Source: Xylanibacter oryzae DSM 17970 (lineage in GTDB: Bacteria > Bacteroidota > Bacteroidia > Bacteroidales > Bacteroidaceae). From it: a stretch of DNA of 64,000 bases. A program made the translations under genes and the position numbers. The notes beneath the pieces were generated by a model that worked only from the letters and a program-made list of their open reading frames with translations, was not told the origin of the DNA and made no database searches. This document shows, one piece after another, positions 55,324 through 64,000 of this stretch. How positions within the stretch are numbered: position 1 is the stretch's first letter; the number at the start of each line of letters is the position of its first letter. The stretch spans positions 248,001-312,000 of the forward strand of contig NZ_KK073873.1 in the NCBI RefSeq assembly GCF_000585355.1, in the 5' to 3' direction.

Positions 55324-55356
55324 ATTGGTTGTGCAGCAATAGAATGCACAACCAAT
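55324..55356. terminator. Bidirectional terminator between menB and menE
   Basis: ATTGGTTGTGCA (55324-55335) and TGCACAACCAAT (55345-55356) form a perfect 12-bp stem between two converging men operons. Confidence 0.8.
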
Positions 55357-55378
55357 ACCTATATTAATATTTTATGGA

Positions 55379-56362
55379 TTATTTATTTATTCGTTTGGCA
55401 ATTTTCATGGCTTCTAAACGAGCTGGTTTACCTGTTTCAGTCAAAGGAATGTGTTCAACATTGATGAAAAGTTTTGGCATATAATATTTTGGTAATATTT
55501 GTTTGCATGTCTTTTTTATGCTGTTAATGTTCGAGTCTGATGTTTCAATAAGCATCACAACAATTTCACCAAATTTTTTATCTGTCTTTTTCGTTATTAT
55601 ATAAGGTATATGTATATAAGGTCTTAATTTTTTTTCAACTTCTTCTATCTGTATTTTAATTCCTCCGCTGTCTATAACATTATCTTTACGACCAATTATT
55701 CTAAATTTTTTACCATCTGTTGATATTTCTGCACGGTCATTTGTCTTTAGAATACTTTCGCAGATATCGGGCGCTTTTATAACAAGGCATCCATCTGTGC
55801 CAATACTTATGTTGATAGATTCGAATGGCGTATACCATTCACTAGCATTATTTCCGCTCAACCGACGAAGAGCTATATGAGAAAGTGTTTCGGTCATCCC
55901 ATATGTACTCCATATTGCGTTTGGAAATTCTTTTAAGATCTTTGCCATGTCGTCATCAATAGCACCTCCACCTATTATAAGTTGCTTAATCTGCATTAGT
56001 AATTTGCGGTCGTGAGCATTATTTAGACTATTGAAAACCTGCATAGGTACCATCGCGGCAAATGATGGGGCTGTGTCTAATGATTTGAGTGGATTGCCAG
56101 ATGGCTCTACTTCGATAAGATGCATGCCACATACAATAGACCTAACAACAACCATCTTACCTGCGATATAATCAAGAGGCATACATAGTAGGGCTGTATC
56201 TCCACTTCCTAATCCAAGAAAAGAACAGGTTACTTTGGCGCTGGCCTCCATACGACGTTTCTCTACCAATAACGGTTTGGGCTGCCCTGTTGAACCGCTA
56301 GTGTGTACTAAAATTCTATCTTCTGAATTATTCCACTCTGTTAAGAATTCGGAGAGAACCAT
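55379..56362 (-). CDS. menE: O-succinylbenzoate-CoA ligase
   Basis: 327 aa, shorter than the ~450-aa proteobacterial MenE but usual for this phylum. The AMP-binding motif ILVHTSGSTGQPKPLLVEK, STYGMTETLSHIALR and GRKDNVIDSGGIKIQIEEVE are present. It activates o-succinylbenzoate with CoA. It overlaps menC by 22 bp. Confidence 0.9.
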   Translation of the reverse strand: MVLSEFLTEWNNSEDRILVHTSGSTGQPKPLLVEKRRMEASAKVTCSFLGLGSGDTALLCMPLDYIAGKMVVVRSIVCGMHLIEVEPSGNPLKSLDTAPSFAAMVPMQVFNSLNNAHDRKLLMQIKQLIIGGGAIDDDMAKILKEFPNAIWSTYGMTETLSHIALRRLSGNNASEWYTPFESINISIGTDGCLVIKAPDICESILKTNDRAEISTDGKKFRIIGRKDNVIDSGGIKIQIEEVEKKLRPYIHIPYIITKKTDKKFGEIVVMLIETSDSNINSIKKTCKQILPKYYMPKLFINVEHIPLTETGKPARLEAMKIAKRINK

Positions 56363-57381
56363 AAAGCATCCTTTCTTATTTCAATTGGCATTTTTATATT
56401 ATCTGTAAATAATTGACCAGTTCCTAGTCCTTGAGGCATCTTGATATTGGAGCCATATGTCTTTGCTGCAAAATGGGCAATAGCATTAAGGCCAATATTG
56501 CTTTCAAGCGCACTTGTTATCCATGAACCTATGCCTCGTTGGTTAGCAAGTTCTATCCATTCTTTAGAGCCTTTCATGCCTCCATGCAAAGATGGTTTCA
56601 ATATTATATAAGCAGGATGTATTGAGTCAAGAAGTGCTTCTTTCATTGTAGGCATATTTATACCGATAAGTTCTTCATCCAATGCTATTGGTAATGGTGA
56701 ATCTTTGCAAAGCATAGCCATCTCTTTCCATTGATGCTGTTTAATTGGTTGCTCGATGGAATGAATGTCGTATTTCGCTAGACGTTCAAGCCTGTTCATT
56801 GCATTATCAGGAGTAAAACCACCATTGGCATCAACACGTAGTTCAATCTGTTCAGTCGTAAAATATTCTCGTATGTGTCTTATCAGTCCTATTTCTTTCT
56901 CAAAGTCGATTGCACCAATTTTTAGTTTGATGCAACGGAATCCAGACTTCATTTTATCCTCAATTCTGACCAGCATTTCATCAAATGATCCCATCCATAC
57001 AAGTCCATTGATAGGGATGCCTTCTTCTCCTAGCCCAAAACGAGTATCAAAAAGGCATTCTGAACCACCTCTGTTGAATTGCTGCAGAGCTGATTCTAGT
57101 CCAAAAAGCATAGAAGGGTAAGGACGCATTATATCATAGTTGATATTACCAGATAGACAGAAGTGTTGACATAGTGCCTTAAGAATATTTTCGTATTCGG
57201 GAATATCATCGCAACTAAGATTGGGCAACGGTGCACATTCTCCGATGCCTTTAATATTTGGCTTTTCAGGAGATGTTATAGTAATAAACCATGAATGACG
57301 TGTGGTGTAAATTCCACGCGATGTACCTGCAGGTTGTTTAAAATGCAAGGTCTTTTCTGATATATTGATATTGAATTCCAA
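56341..57381 (-). CDS. menC: O-succinylbenzoate synthase
   Basis: 346 aa of the enolase superfamily. The catalytic Lys pair appears in RCIKLKIGAID; the metal ligands are in LRVDANGG (Asp), SIEQPI (Glu) and ALDEEL (Asp/Glu). It dehydrates SHCHC to o-succinylbenzoate. The start is TTG (57381), with AGAAGGA a few bases upstream; no ATG fits. It begins 5 bp after aroB. Confidence 0.9.
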   Translation of the reverse strand: MEFNINISEKTLHFKQPAGTSRGIYTTRHSWFITITSPEKPNIKGIGECAPLPNLSCDDIPEYENILKALCQHFCLSGNINYDIMRPYPSMLFGLESALQQFNRGGSECLFDTRFGLGEEGIPINGLVWMGSFDEMLVRIEDKMKSGFRCIKLKIGAIDFEKEIGLIRHIREYFTTEQIELRVDANGGFTPDNAMNRLERLAKYDIHSIEQPIKQHQWKEMAMLCKDSPLPIALDEELIGINMPTMKEALLDSIHPAYIILKPSLHGGMKGSKEWIELANQRGIGSWITSALESNIGLNAIAHFAAKTYGSNIKMPQGLGTGQLFTDNIKMPIEIRKDALWFSPNS

Positions 57382-57386
57382 TTGTA

Positions 57387-58442
57387 TTATCCTTCTCTGA
57401 AAAAGTCAAGTGAATCAAAAATTTCTTCTTTTGTTGCTGTCTGATTTATTTTAATATCACCTATGCCACTAAGTAGAGTAAAGTTGATAATCCCTGCAGT
57501 ATTTTTTTTATCGTGTGTCATAAGTTCTAGTAAATGATCGTAGTCATTACAAGTAAAATCGAAAAGACCGTAATATTCTTTTATAAATTTTACAGTTTGA
57601 CGCATCTTGTCTGTTGGGAATCCTACCAATGCAGCACTTAAATATAGCTCACAAATCATTCCATAAGCAACAGCATAGCCATGGAGTATAGGTCTACCTT
57701 GTTTAAGTGCAAATGATTCGAAAGCATGACCAGCAGTATGACCAAAATTAAGAGCTTTTCTTATGCCTTGTTCTAATGGATCTTTATCGACAATTTGTTC
57801 TTTCACGCTGACACTGTCGGCAACCATTCTTTGGAGTTTTGCTAAATCAGGATTCACTAGATCGAAGCTGATAAGCTCGGCCCACATCTTTTCGTTACTT
57901 ATTAATCCGTGTTTTAGCATTTCTGCATATCCTGAGCATATATTCATGTTATCAAGAGTGTTGAGAAATGTAGTATTGAGAATGACAAATTTTGAATCGT
58001 TAAAGACACCTATTTCATTTTTTAAACCATTATAGTTTATACCTGTTTTTCCACCTACAGAAGCGTCAACCATAGCGAGTAAGGTTGTCGGTATATTGAT
58101 GAAATTAATTCCTCGTTTGAATGTAGATGCTGCAAATCCACCTAGGTCAGTAACCATTCCACCACCAAGATTTATAAGCAGAGAATGTCTTGAAGCTCCA
58201 CCATTGCCAAGATTTGTCCATACTTTATCAAGCGTATCTAGATTTTTTACGGTATCTGATGTACCTATTGTTATTGTATCATAACCATTAAGGCATTGGT
58301 AACCTTCTATTAATGGTAAACACAAATGCTCTGTAGAAGAGTCTATAAGAATAAAAATCTTGTCATGTTCGCACTGGTTTATGGCGTTTGTTAAGTCTTG
58401 TTCCAAATTATCAGAGATGATAATTCTTTGATTATTTTTCAT
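57387..58442 (-). CDS. aroB: 3-dehydroquinate synthase
   Basis: 351 aa from ATG 58442; a TTG 9 codons upstream is less likely. The NAD-binding LINLGGGMVTDLGGFAAST, the substrate/metal region VDASVGGKTGIN and metal-binding NFGHTAGHAFE are typical. It makes dehydroquinate in the shikimate pathway, whose product chorismate feeds MenF. It forms an operon with menC and menE. Confidence 0.95.
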   Translation of the reverse strand: MKNNQRIIISDNLEQDLTNAINQCEHDKIFILIDSSTEHLCLPLIEGYQCLNGYDTITIGTSDTVKNLDTLDKVWTNLGNGGASRHSLLINLGGGMVTDLGGFAASTFKRGINFINIPTTLLAMVDASVGGKTGINYNGLKNEIGVFNDSKFVILNTTFLNTLDNMNICSGYAEMLKHGLISNEKMWAELISFDLVNPDLAKLQRMVADSVSVKEQIVDKDPLEQGIRKALNFGHTAGHAFESFALKQGRPILHGYAVAYGMICELYLSAALVGFPTDKMRQTVKFIKEYYGLFDFTCNDYDHLLELMTHDKKNTAGIINFTLLSGIGDIKINQTATKEEIFDSLDFFREG

Positions 58443-58642
58443 ATTGTTTTCATAATTGCTGTTATGCAAAAGTACTTATTTTACAATGTAACACCAAATT
58501 TTTTATACTATATTTGATAAAGTCACTATTTTTTGTGTAATAATATTCTTCGCAATAATTATTATATTTCCTAAAATATGTTATAAGGAGATGATACATC
58601 CATTGAATGATATATGTGTATGAACAAAAAAGATAAAAAATG

Positions 58643-58650
58643 TATTTTTG
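58643..58650 (+). promoter_or_regulatory. -7 promoter element for the outer-membrane beta-barrel gene
   Basis: TATTTTTG fits TAnnTTTG and gives a ~75-nt leader to ATG 58730. A clear -33 box is missing. Confidence 0.5.
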
Positions 58651-58729
58651 CCACTTATTCTTATTTGCTGTGTTAAACCATTTGATTAATTTTGCGTCAT
58701 AAAAGAGAAAATCAAATAATTATATAAAT

Positions 58730-61726
58730 ATGAGAAGAATCCTTTTGCTGATTGTGATAGTCTTTATCTCGTCGGCCTATACATCCGCTCAACAGCGTAA
58801 AATATCCGGAAAGTTGATAGATGCGGATACAAATGAAGCAATAATGCAGACGACAATACAGCTGCTTAAATCTGACAGTACGTTTATTGGTGGCAGTGTG
58901 ACATCAGATGACGGAATATTCAATGTCGCAGCACCTTCTAATGGAAGGTATCTTATTAAAATATCTAATGTTGGATATCCTACTATATATAAGAAGATAA
59001 CCATGGCTGGTGATAAAAATATAGATATGGGGACTATTGTGTATAAGGCTAAAACGATAATGCTTAAGGGGGCTGTTGTTACGGCACATATGGCAAAGGT
59101 ACAAGTTAAGAAAGATACTTTCATGTATAACGCAGATGCATACCGTACGCCAGAAGGTTCTGCTATAGAAGAATTGGTTAAAAAATTGCCAGGTGCTCAG
59201 ATTGACGATAACGGGAAAATAACAATTAATGGTAAAGAAGTCAAAAAAATACTGGTCGACGGAAAAGAATTTTTCACAGGTGATACCAAAACAGCTCTTA
59301 AGAATCTTCCTACTTCTATTATTGAGAAAATAAAAGCGTACGATGAAAAGAGTGATTTAGCTAAAGCTACTGGAATAGATGATGGCAATGATCAGACTGT
59401 TCTTGACTTTGGTGTAAAAAGAGGCATGAAGAAAGGATTTTTTATGAATGCTGATGTTGCTGATGGAACTCATGATCGTTATTCTGGTAGAGTAATGGGT
59501 GCAAAAATGCAGGACGATATGCGATATATGATGTTTTCTAATGCTAACAATACAAACGATATGGGATTCCCTGGCGGTGGTCGAGGAGGTGCTTTTGGTG
59601 GTGGAAATCAGCAAGGTCTAAACTCTTCTAAAATGTTAGGACTTAATATAAATTACGATAATGGAAAAACATTTTCTCTTAATGGAGGCATCAGATGGAA
59701 TCATAGCGATGGTGATCAAAGAATAAGGCAGTCTACTGAAAACTTTGTGACCGCTAATGGAGCTTTCTCCAATAGTTTGTCTCAACAATATTCAAGAAGC
59801 GACACTTGGAATGGTAATGCACGTTTAGAATGGAAACCTGATTCGATGACAGATATATTGTTCAGACCAACTTTTAGTTATACTACAAGTGATAGTAGGT
59901 CTGTCAGTAGTTCTGCTTCATACAATGTAGATCCATATCTTTATGTTACAGACCCTCTCGCTTTGGAGTCAATACAAAAGTTAGCTTCTGACAGTATGAT
60001 GGTCAATACCCGATTTAATAATTCGGTGAGCAACAGTAATAGCAAAAATGTAAGTGGTACTTTACAGATAAACAGAAGACTTAATGATAAAGGTAGAAGT
60101 ATTACTCTTGTTACATCTGGTGGTTATTCAACATCAGACAGCAAATCAATATCTTCATCTAATGTGACCTTGTATCAGTTGAAGAATTCTTTAGGTCTTG
60201 ATTCATTATATCAAACAAATAGATATAATGTAACTCCATCGAAGAATTGGAATTATAGTGTACAGGGAACTTACAGTGAGCCGATTGCAAAGTCTATATT
60301 CTTGCAGATGAGTTACCAGTTTCAATATAAATATAGTAAAAGTGATCGAGCAACTTACGACTTTAGTCATCTGAATGGTATATCTTTCCAAGATATAATT
60401 CCATCTTATGGCGGTTGGGACAGCTATTTCAATCGTTTTGTAACTACTTCTAATCCAATAGAAAATTATGAGGATAAAAATCTAAGTAGATATTCTGAAT
60501 ATAAGAATTATATACAGGATATAGAGTTGATGCTACGTGTTATAAAACAAAAATATAATTTCAATATAGGCGTTCAGGTTGAACCTCAGAATAATAAGTT
60601 TATCCAGAAATATCAGGGCGTACAGACTGATACAACTCGTACAGTGACTAATATAACACCAACATTTGATTTCAGATATAAATTTTCTGATGTCAGTCAA
60701 CTGAGAATTAATTATCGTGGAAGTTCTACTCAGCCAGGAATGTCTGACCTTCTTGATATTACTGATGATAGTGACCCATTGAATATCACCAAAGGTAACC
60801 CTGGATTAAAGCCTTCGTTTACTAATGAACTGAGATTCTTCTATAATAATTATATTCAAAGTCATCAGAGGGCTATTATGGCGAATCTGGACTTTACTTC
60901 AACACGTAACAGTATTAGTAATATGGTTACATATAATGAGACAACAGGTGGAAGAATAAGCCAACCTCAGAATATAAATGGAAACTGGACGGCAATGGGT
61001 ATGTTAATGTATAATACATCCATTGACAGTACGGGCTATTGGAATGTCAATACATTCACGACACTTAACTATAATCATTATGTAGGATATCTTTATCAGC
61101 AGGCCTTAAAATCATCAACAGAGATGACGACTCTCAGCACTTCTGTGTCGGAAAGACTTGCGGCTAGTTACCGTAACGATTGGATAGAGATAGAACCGAA
61201 TGGTAGTGTTAACTATACTCATGCTCGTAATGACTTGCAAAGCACAAGCAATTTGGATACATGGCAGTTTTCTTATGGTATGAATCTGAATTTTTATACT
61301 CCTTGGGGAGCATCACTAAGTACAGACATTCATCAGAATAGTAGAAGGGGATATAATGAGGCGTCAATGAATACTAATGAACTGGTATGGAATGCACAAT
61401 TGAGCCAGAGTTTCTTAAGAGGTAAACCACTTACCGTTTCTGTACAATTGTATGATATACTGAAGAAACAGAGTAACTTCAGCCGTACAATATCTTCAAT
61501 GATGCGTAGTGATACTGAGTATAATAGTGTAAACAGTTATGCAATGGTACATGTTATATATCGTATGAATATGTTTGGCGGTAAAGGAATGCATAATGGA
61601 ATGAATAGCGGTCCTGACGGTAGACAAGGTTTCGGTAATAGAGGTGGCTTCGGCGGCGGCAGACCTGGAGGCGGTTATGGTGGAGGTCATCATGGCGGCG
61701 GAGGCTTCGGCGGTCCTATGATGTAA
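58730..61726 (+). CDS. Outer-membrane beta-barrel protein with carboxypeptidase-regulatory-like domain
   Basis: 998 aa with signal peptide (MRRILLLIVIVFISSAYTSA). An N-terminal carboxypeptidase-D regulatory-like domain (~22-105) precedes a plug-like region (~110-230; LPGAQIDDNGKITINGKEVK) and a ~700-residue beta-barrel of the OMP_b-brl_3 type. It resembles TonB-dependent receptors, but I see no SusD partner. A Gly-rich patch lies near 280 and a Gly/His-rich tail ends the protein (GGGYGGGHHGGGGFGGPMM). Cargo unknown. Confidence 0.85.
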   Translation: MRRILLLIVIVFISSAYTSAQQRKISGKLIDADTNEAIMQTTIQLLKSDSTFIGGSVTSDDGIFNVAAPSNGRYLIKISNVGYPTIYKKITMAGDKNIDMGTIVYKAKTIMLKGAVVTAHMAKVQVKKDTFMYNADAYRTPEGSAIEELVKKLPGAQIDDNGKITINGKEVKKILVDGKEFFTGDTKTALKNLPTSIIEKIKAYDEKSDLAKATGIDDGNDQTVLDFGVKRGMKKGFFMNADVADGTHDRYSGRVMGAKMQDDMRYMMFSNANNTNDMGFPGGGRGGAFGGGNQQGLNSSKMLGLNINYDNGKTFSLNGGIRWNHSDGDQRIRQSTENFVTANGAFSNSLSQQYSRSDTWNGNARLEWKPDSMTDILFRPTFSYTTSDSRSVSSSASYNVDPYLYVTDPLALESIQKLASDSMMVNTRFNNSVSNSNSKNVSGTLQINRRLNDKGRSITLVTSGGYSTSDSKSISSSNVTLYQLKNSLGLDSLYQTNRYNVTPSKNWNYSVQGTYSEPIAKSIFLQMSYQFQYKYSKSDRATYDFSHLNGISFQDIIPSYGGWDSYFNRFVTTSNPIENYEDKNLSRYSEYKNYIQDIELMLRVIKQKYNFNIGVQVEPQNNKFIQKYQGVQTDTTRTVTNITPTFDFRYKFSDVSQLRINYRGSSTQPGMSDLLDITDDSDPLNITKGNPGLKPSFTNELRFFYNNYIQSHQRAIMANLDFTSTRNSISNMVTYNETTGGRISQPQNINGNWTAMGMLMYNTSIDSTGYWNVNTFTTLNYNHYVGYLYQQALKSSTEMTTLSTSVSERLAASYRNDWIEIEPNGSVNYTHARNDLQSTSNLDTWQFSYGMNLNFYTPWGASLSTDIHQNSRRGYNEASMNTNELVWNAQLSQSFLRGKPLTVSVQLYDILKKQSNFSRTISSMMRSDTEYNSVNSYAMVHVIYRMNMFGGKGMHNGMNSGPDGRQGFGNRGGFGGGRPGGGYGGGHHGGGGFGGPMM

Positions 61727-61748
61727 TAAACTACTATAGGGAATGCAA

Positions 61749-61806
61749 AAATTCACCATATACTAGGTTTAGAAATTTGTTTTTCTACTTAGTGTATGGT
61801 GAATTT
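61749..61806. terminator. Terminator between the beta-barrel gene and purN
   Basis: AAATTCACCATA (61749-61760) and TATGGTGAATTT (61795-61806) form a 12-bp stem extended by ATACTA pairs; CTTTAT follows on the plus strand and TTTTGC on the minus strand. Confidence 0.75.
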
Positions 61807-61866
61807 CTTTATATAATTTATATTAAAACACTTTTGGCGTTGAAGTATTCTCTATTCAAATTATTT

Positions 61867-62454
61867 TTATAAAGATCTTTTATTCTTGTCTTCTTTTATA
61901 AGTTTTTCAATTACAGAAGGAAAATATTTCTGTTCTAGTAACATTTCTTTTGCTGCAATATCATATGGAGTGTCTTCTGGATTAATGGATGTGCGGTATT
62001 GAGCTATAATATCACCACCGTCACATACATTACTTACATAATGTACAGTCATTCCTGTTTCTTTTTCCCTGTTAGCCTTTATCGCCTCGTGTACACGATG
62101 ACCATACATGCCTTTACCACCATACTTTGGAAGTAGGGCAGGATGGATATTTATGATTTTATGATGGTATCTATTAATAAGAAAATCTGGAACCATAAGA
62201 AGAAACCCTGCAAGCACAATGAAATCAATCTCATATTTCTTCATTATAGCCATCAAGGTATTCTCATTCTTAAATTCATCTTTTGAAACAACTTCTGTAG
62301 GTACATTGTATTTTTTAGCACGTACTAGAGCGTAAGCATCTGCTCGGTTGCTAAGAACTAATGATATTTTTATGTCTTTTGATTTGGAAAAGTGCTTTAT
62401 GATGTTTTCGCAGTTGGAGCCTTGACCTGAAACAAAAATTGCGATGTTAGTCAT
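61867..62454 (-). CDS. purN: Phosphoribosylglycinamide formyltransferase
   Basis: 195 aa. The N-terminal IAIFVSGQGSNCENII, the catalytic NIHPALLPKYGGKGMYG (Asn-x-His) and the Asp of NVCDGGDIIAQ identify PurN. It adds a formyl group from 10-formyl-THF to GAR in purine synthesis. It is the last gene of a minus-strand run. Confidence 0.93.
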   Translation of the reverse strand: MTNIAIFVSGQGSNCENIIKHFSKSKDIKISLVLSNRADAYALVRAKKYNVPTEVVSKDEFKNENTLMAIMKKYEIDFIVLAGFLLMVPDFLINRYHHKIINIHPALLPKYGGKGMYGHRVHEAIKANREKETGMTVHYVSNVCDGGDIIAQYRTSINPEDTPYDIAAKEMLLEQKYFPSVIEKLIKEDKNKRSL

Positions 62455-62482
62455 TATGATATTTAGAGTTTATGTGGTTATA

Positions 62483-62905
62483 TTAATCATTTTCGTCAAA
62501 GTCTGTATCATCAAAATTAAATCCGAATTCAGCAGGCTCAGTAAAAGAGTCAAGGCTTCGCCTTTCCTTCTTCGTTGGTCTACCTGTTCCTCTTGCTCTG
62601 TCTACGAAGCCACTAATTCGGCTCATTTCCAATAGCTCGTATTGTTTTTGGTCTGTCACATTATCATATACTTGAGGTACTAATTTAGCACCAACCCTTT
62701 GTTCAATGCATTGCAAAACGCGAAAAGAATATGTAATAGGAGATCTCTTTACGCTAATTGTTTCGCCTACCTTTATATTACGAGACGGTTTTACATTAAC
62801 ACCGGCAATAGTGACACGTCCATTCTTGCATGCATCTGCAGCTATCGAACGCGTCTTAAATATGCGGGAAGCCCACAACCATTTGTCAATTCTTGCTTCT
62901 TCCAT
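62483..62905 (-). CDS. S4-domain RNA-binding protein (Hsp15/HslR-like)
   Basis: 140 aa. MEEARIDKWLWASRIFKTRS and IAADACKNGRVTIAGVNVKP are the S4 RNA-binding fold of Hsp15, which recycles stalled 50S subunits carrying peptidyl-tRNA. The C-terminal ~50 residues are basic then acidic (FNFDDTDFDEND). Its place next to pth, which cleaves peptidyl-tRNA, fits that role. Confidence 0.88.
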   Translation of the reverse strand: MEEARIDKWLWASRIFKTRSIAADACKNGRVTIAGVNVKPSRNIKVGETISVKRSPITYSFRVLQCIEQRVGAKLVPQVYDNVTDQKQYELLEMSRISGFVDRARGTGRPTKKERRSLDSFTEPAEFGFNFDDTDFDEND

Positions 62906-62916
62906 AATTATTATTA

Positions 62917-63486
62917 CTAATGCTTCTTATTAAAAGCATTCATAGTTATATCAATTCCAGTCAGAACAAAACTTTTTATAATTTCTGTAGCATTATCGAT
63001 ATTAGGTTTAAGTATATCCATATCTTTAGCATTGTATTTTCCTAATACCCAATCTACTTGTCCTCCTCTAGGGAATTCGTTGCCAATGCCGACACGAAGT
63101 CGAGCATATTGCTGAGTTCCTAATACAGACTGTATATTGCCAAGACCATTATGCCCACCGTTGCTGCCGTTTGGCTTTAGTCGAAGAGAACCAAGCGGTA
63201 ACGACAAATCATCAACGATAACAAGTAGATGCTCAATCGATATATTTTCTTTGTTAATCCAGTAACGCACAGCATTACCACTCAGATTCATGTACGTACT
63301 AGGCTTTAATAGAATCACTTTACGTCCTTTTATACTTGTCTCGCTAACGAATCCGTAACGTTTGTCGTCAAAAACAATATTGGACGCTTTTGCAAAAGCG
63401 TCCAATACCATGAATCCTGTGTTGTGGCGGGTTCCGTCGTATTCATCACCGACGTTGCCCAAACCGACAATCAAATATTTATCCAT
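62917..63486 (-). CDS. pth: Peptidyl-tRNA hydrolase
   Basis: 189 aa. The catalytic His is in [15 protein letters not shown], with the Asn of [15 protein letters not shown] and Asp of [29 protein letters not shown] completes the active site. It frees tRNA from prematurely released peptidyl-tRNA. It lies 27 bp after the L25 gene, a common pair in this phylum. Confidence 0.95.
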   Translation of the reverse strand: MDKYLIVGLGNVGDEYDGTRHNTGFMVLDAFAKASNIVFDDKRYGFVSETSIKGRKVILLKPSTYMNLSGNAVRYWINKENISIEHLLVIVDDLSLPLGSLRLKPNGSNGGHNGLGNIQSVLGTQQYARLRVGIGNEFPRGGQVDWVLGKYNAKDMDILKPNIDNATEIIKSFVLTGIDITMNAFNKKH

Positions 63487-63513
63487 TTATATAATTAGAA
63501 AAATATTGTTGCT

Positions 63514-64000
63514 TTATTCTGCTGCAGAAGATTCTGTTGTTGCTTCGTCTTCATCACTAGAAGATGCTGTAGCCTGACGTGTTGACTTAATAGAACATAC
63601 GACAACATCTTTGCCTGTAACTATTTCAAGACCTTCGAATTTTAACATTCCAACTTTAATGCTCTTTCCGAGTTTCAAACTTGTAACATCTATATCCAAA
63701 TGTTCCGGAATCTGCTGGTATGAAGCTTTTATGTTTATTTTGCGGATAGAAAGGTTCATACGACCACCATCGCGTACACCTTGTGCAAGACCGTTTAATT
63801 TTACAGGAATACCAATAGTGATAGGCTTCTGATCGTTAACCTCAAAGAAGTCAACATGTAATAAAGCATCTGTAACTGGGTGGAACTGTAATTCTTTGAG
63901 AATTGCTGTGTGGCTTTCTCCGTCAATGTTAATATTTACCACATAGATATGAGGTGTATAAACAATCTTACGAAGTTCACTCATTGGAGAAATAAAAGAA
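63514..64000 (-). CDS. rplY: 50S ribosomal protein L25 / general stress protein Ctc (5' truncated)
   Basis: The frame stays open to the window edge, beyond the internal Met at 63984, and the family needs ~60 more N-terminal residues, so the gene starts outside the window. TELRKIVYTPHIYVV-like sequence, ELQFHPVTDALLHVDFFEVN and the C-terminal Ctc domain (IPEHLDIDVTSLKLGKSIKV) identify it. It binds 5S rRNA. The tail is acidic and Ser/Ala-rich. Confidence 0.92.
   Translation of the reverse strand, partial: SFISPMSELRKIVYTPHIYVVNINIDGESHTAILKELQFHPVTDALLHVDFFEVNDQKPITIGIPVKLNGLAQGVRDGGRMNLSIRKINIKASYQQIPEHLDIDVTSLKLGKSIKVGMLKFEGLEIVTGKDVVVCSIKSTRQATASSSDEDEATTESSAAE

Overview
The window is AT-rich chromosomal DNA that reads as a member of the Bacteroidota, most likely Prevotellaceae. 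The evidence is repeated Bacteroidota-type promoters (TTG/TTTG, about 20 bp, then TAnnTTTG), outer-membrane efflux operons, GH29 and GH2 secreted glycosidases, a menaquinone pathway, and an HU-smalltalk gene pair. The assignment to a family is inference from gene content; no rRNA or tRNA gene was seen.

Layout. 1-7177: the tail of a sensor kinase, an AraC regulator, and a divergent export operon (TolC-like, lipoprotein adaptor, two-domain ATPase, two permeases). 7315-12558: NADH dehydrogenase II, an AraC regulator divergent from an alpha-L-fucosidase, and FabI. 12559-16107: glnK-amtB, flanked by two inverted copies of a 97-bp repeat, with a second array of short repeats beside the first copy. 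16108-18242: cytidylate-kinase-like protein, LrgA, LrgB and a GNAT protein. 18243-30277 is an accessory region: an IS21 transposase relic, a G+C-rich beta-galactosidase, an Abi-family HEPN-like protein, a truncated nuclease-like gene, a methyltransferase with a small PD-(D/E)XK partner, a DUF4143 ATPase pseudogene, an HU-like protein with a smalltalk peptide, a Fic protein, and a small membrane protein of unknown role. 30368-36276: a CzcCBA-type metal efflux operon headed by a His-rich membrane protein.

36524-45802 is the highlight: a lasso-peptide biosynthetic locus. A 41-residue precursor lies at 39510-39635 on the minus strand. Its predicted core is GAIGTNWDQQDNTLS, with Thr at -2, Gly1 and Asp8 placed for an 8-residue macrolactam ring, and a leader Trp-x-x-Pro motif. 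It ends an operon of HprK-like kinase, B2 protease and asparagine-synthetase-like cyclase. A nucleotidyltransferase and an ABC exporter are transcribed divergently. The PqqD-like recognition protein lies on the facing strand at the end of an operon of three tail-collar proteins and a formyltransferase-fold protein. The C-terminal Ser and the kinase together suggest a phosphorylated lasso peptide.

45914-64000 is housekeeping: pgi, gpsA, lysS; a ROK kinase; a menaquinone block (thioesterase, menF, menD, menB facing menE, menC, aroB); a large outer-membrane beta-barrel protein; and purN, an S4-domain protein, pth and the start-truncated rplY.
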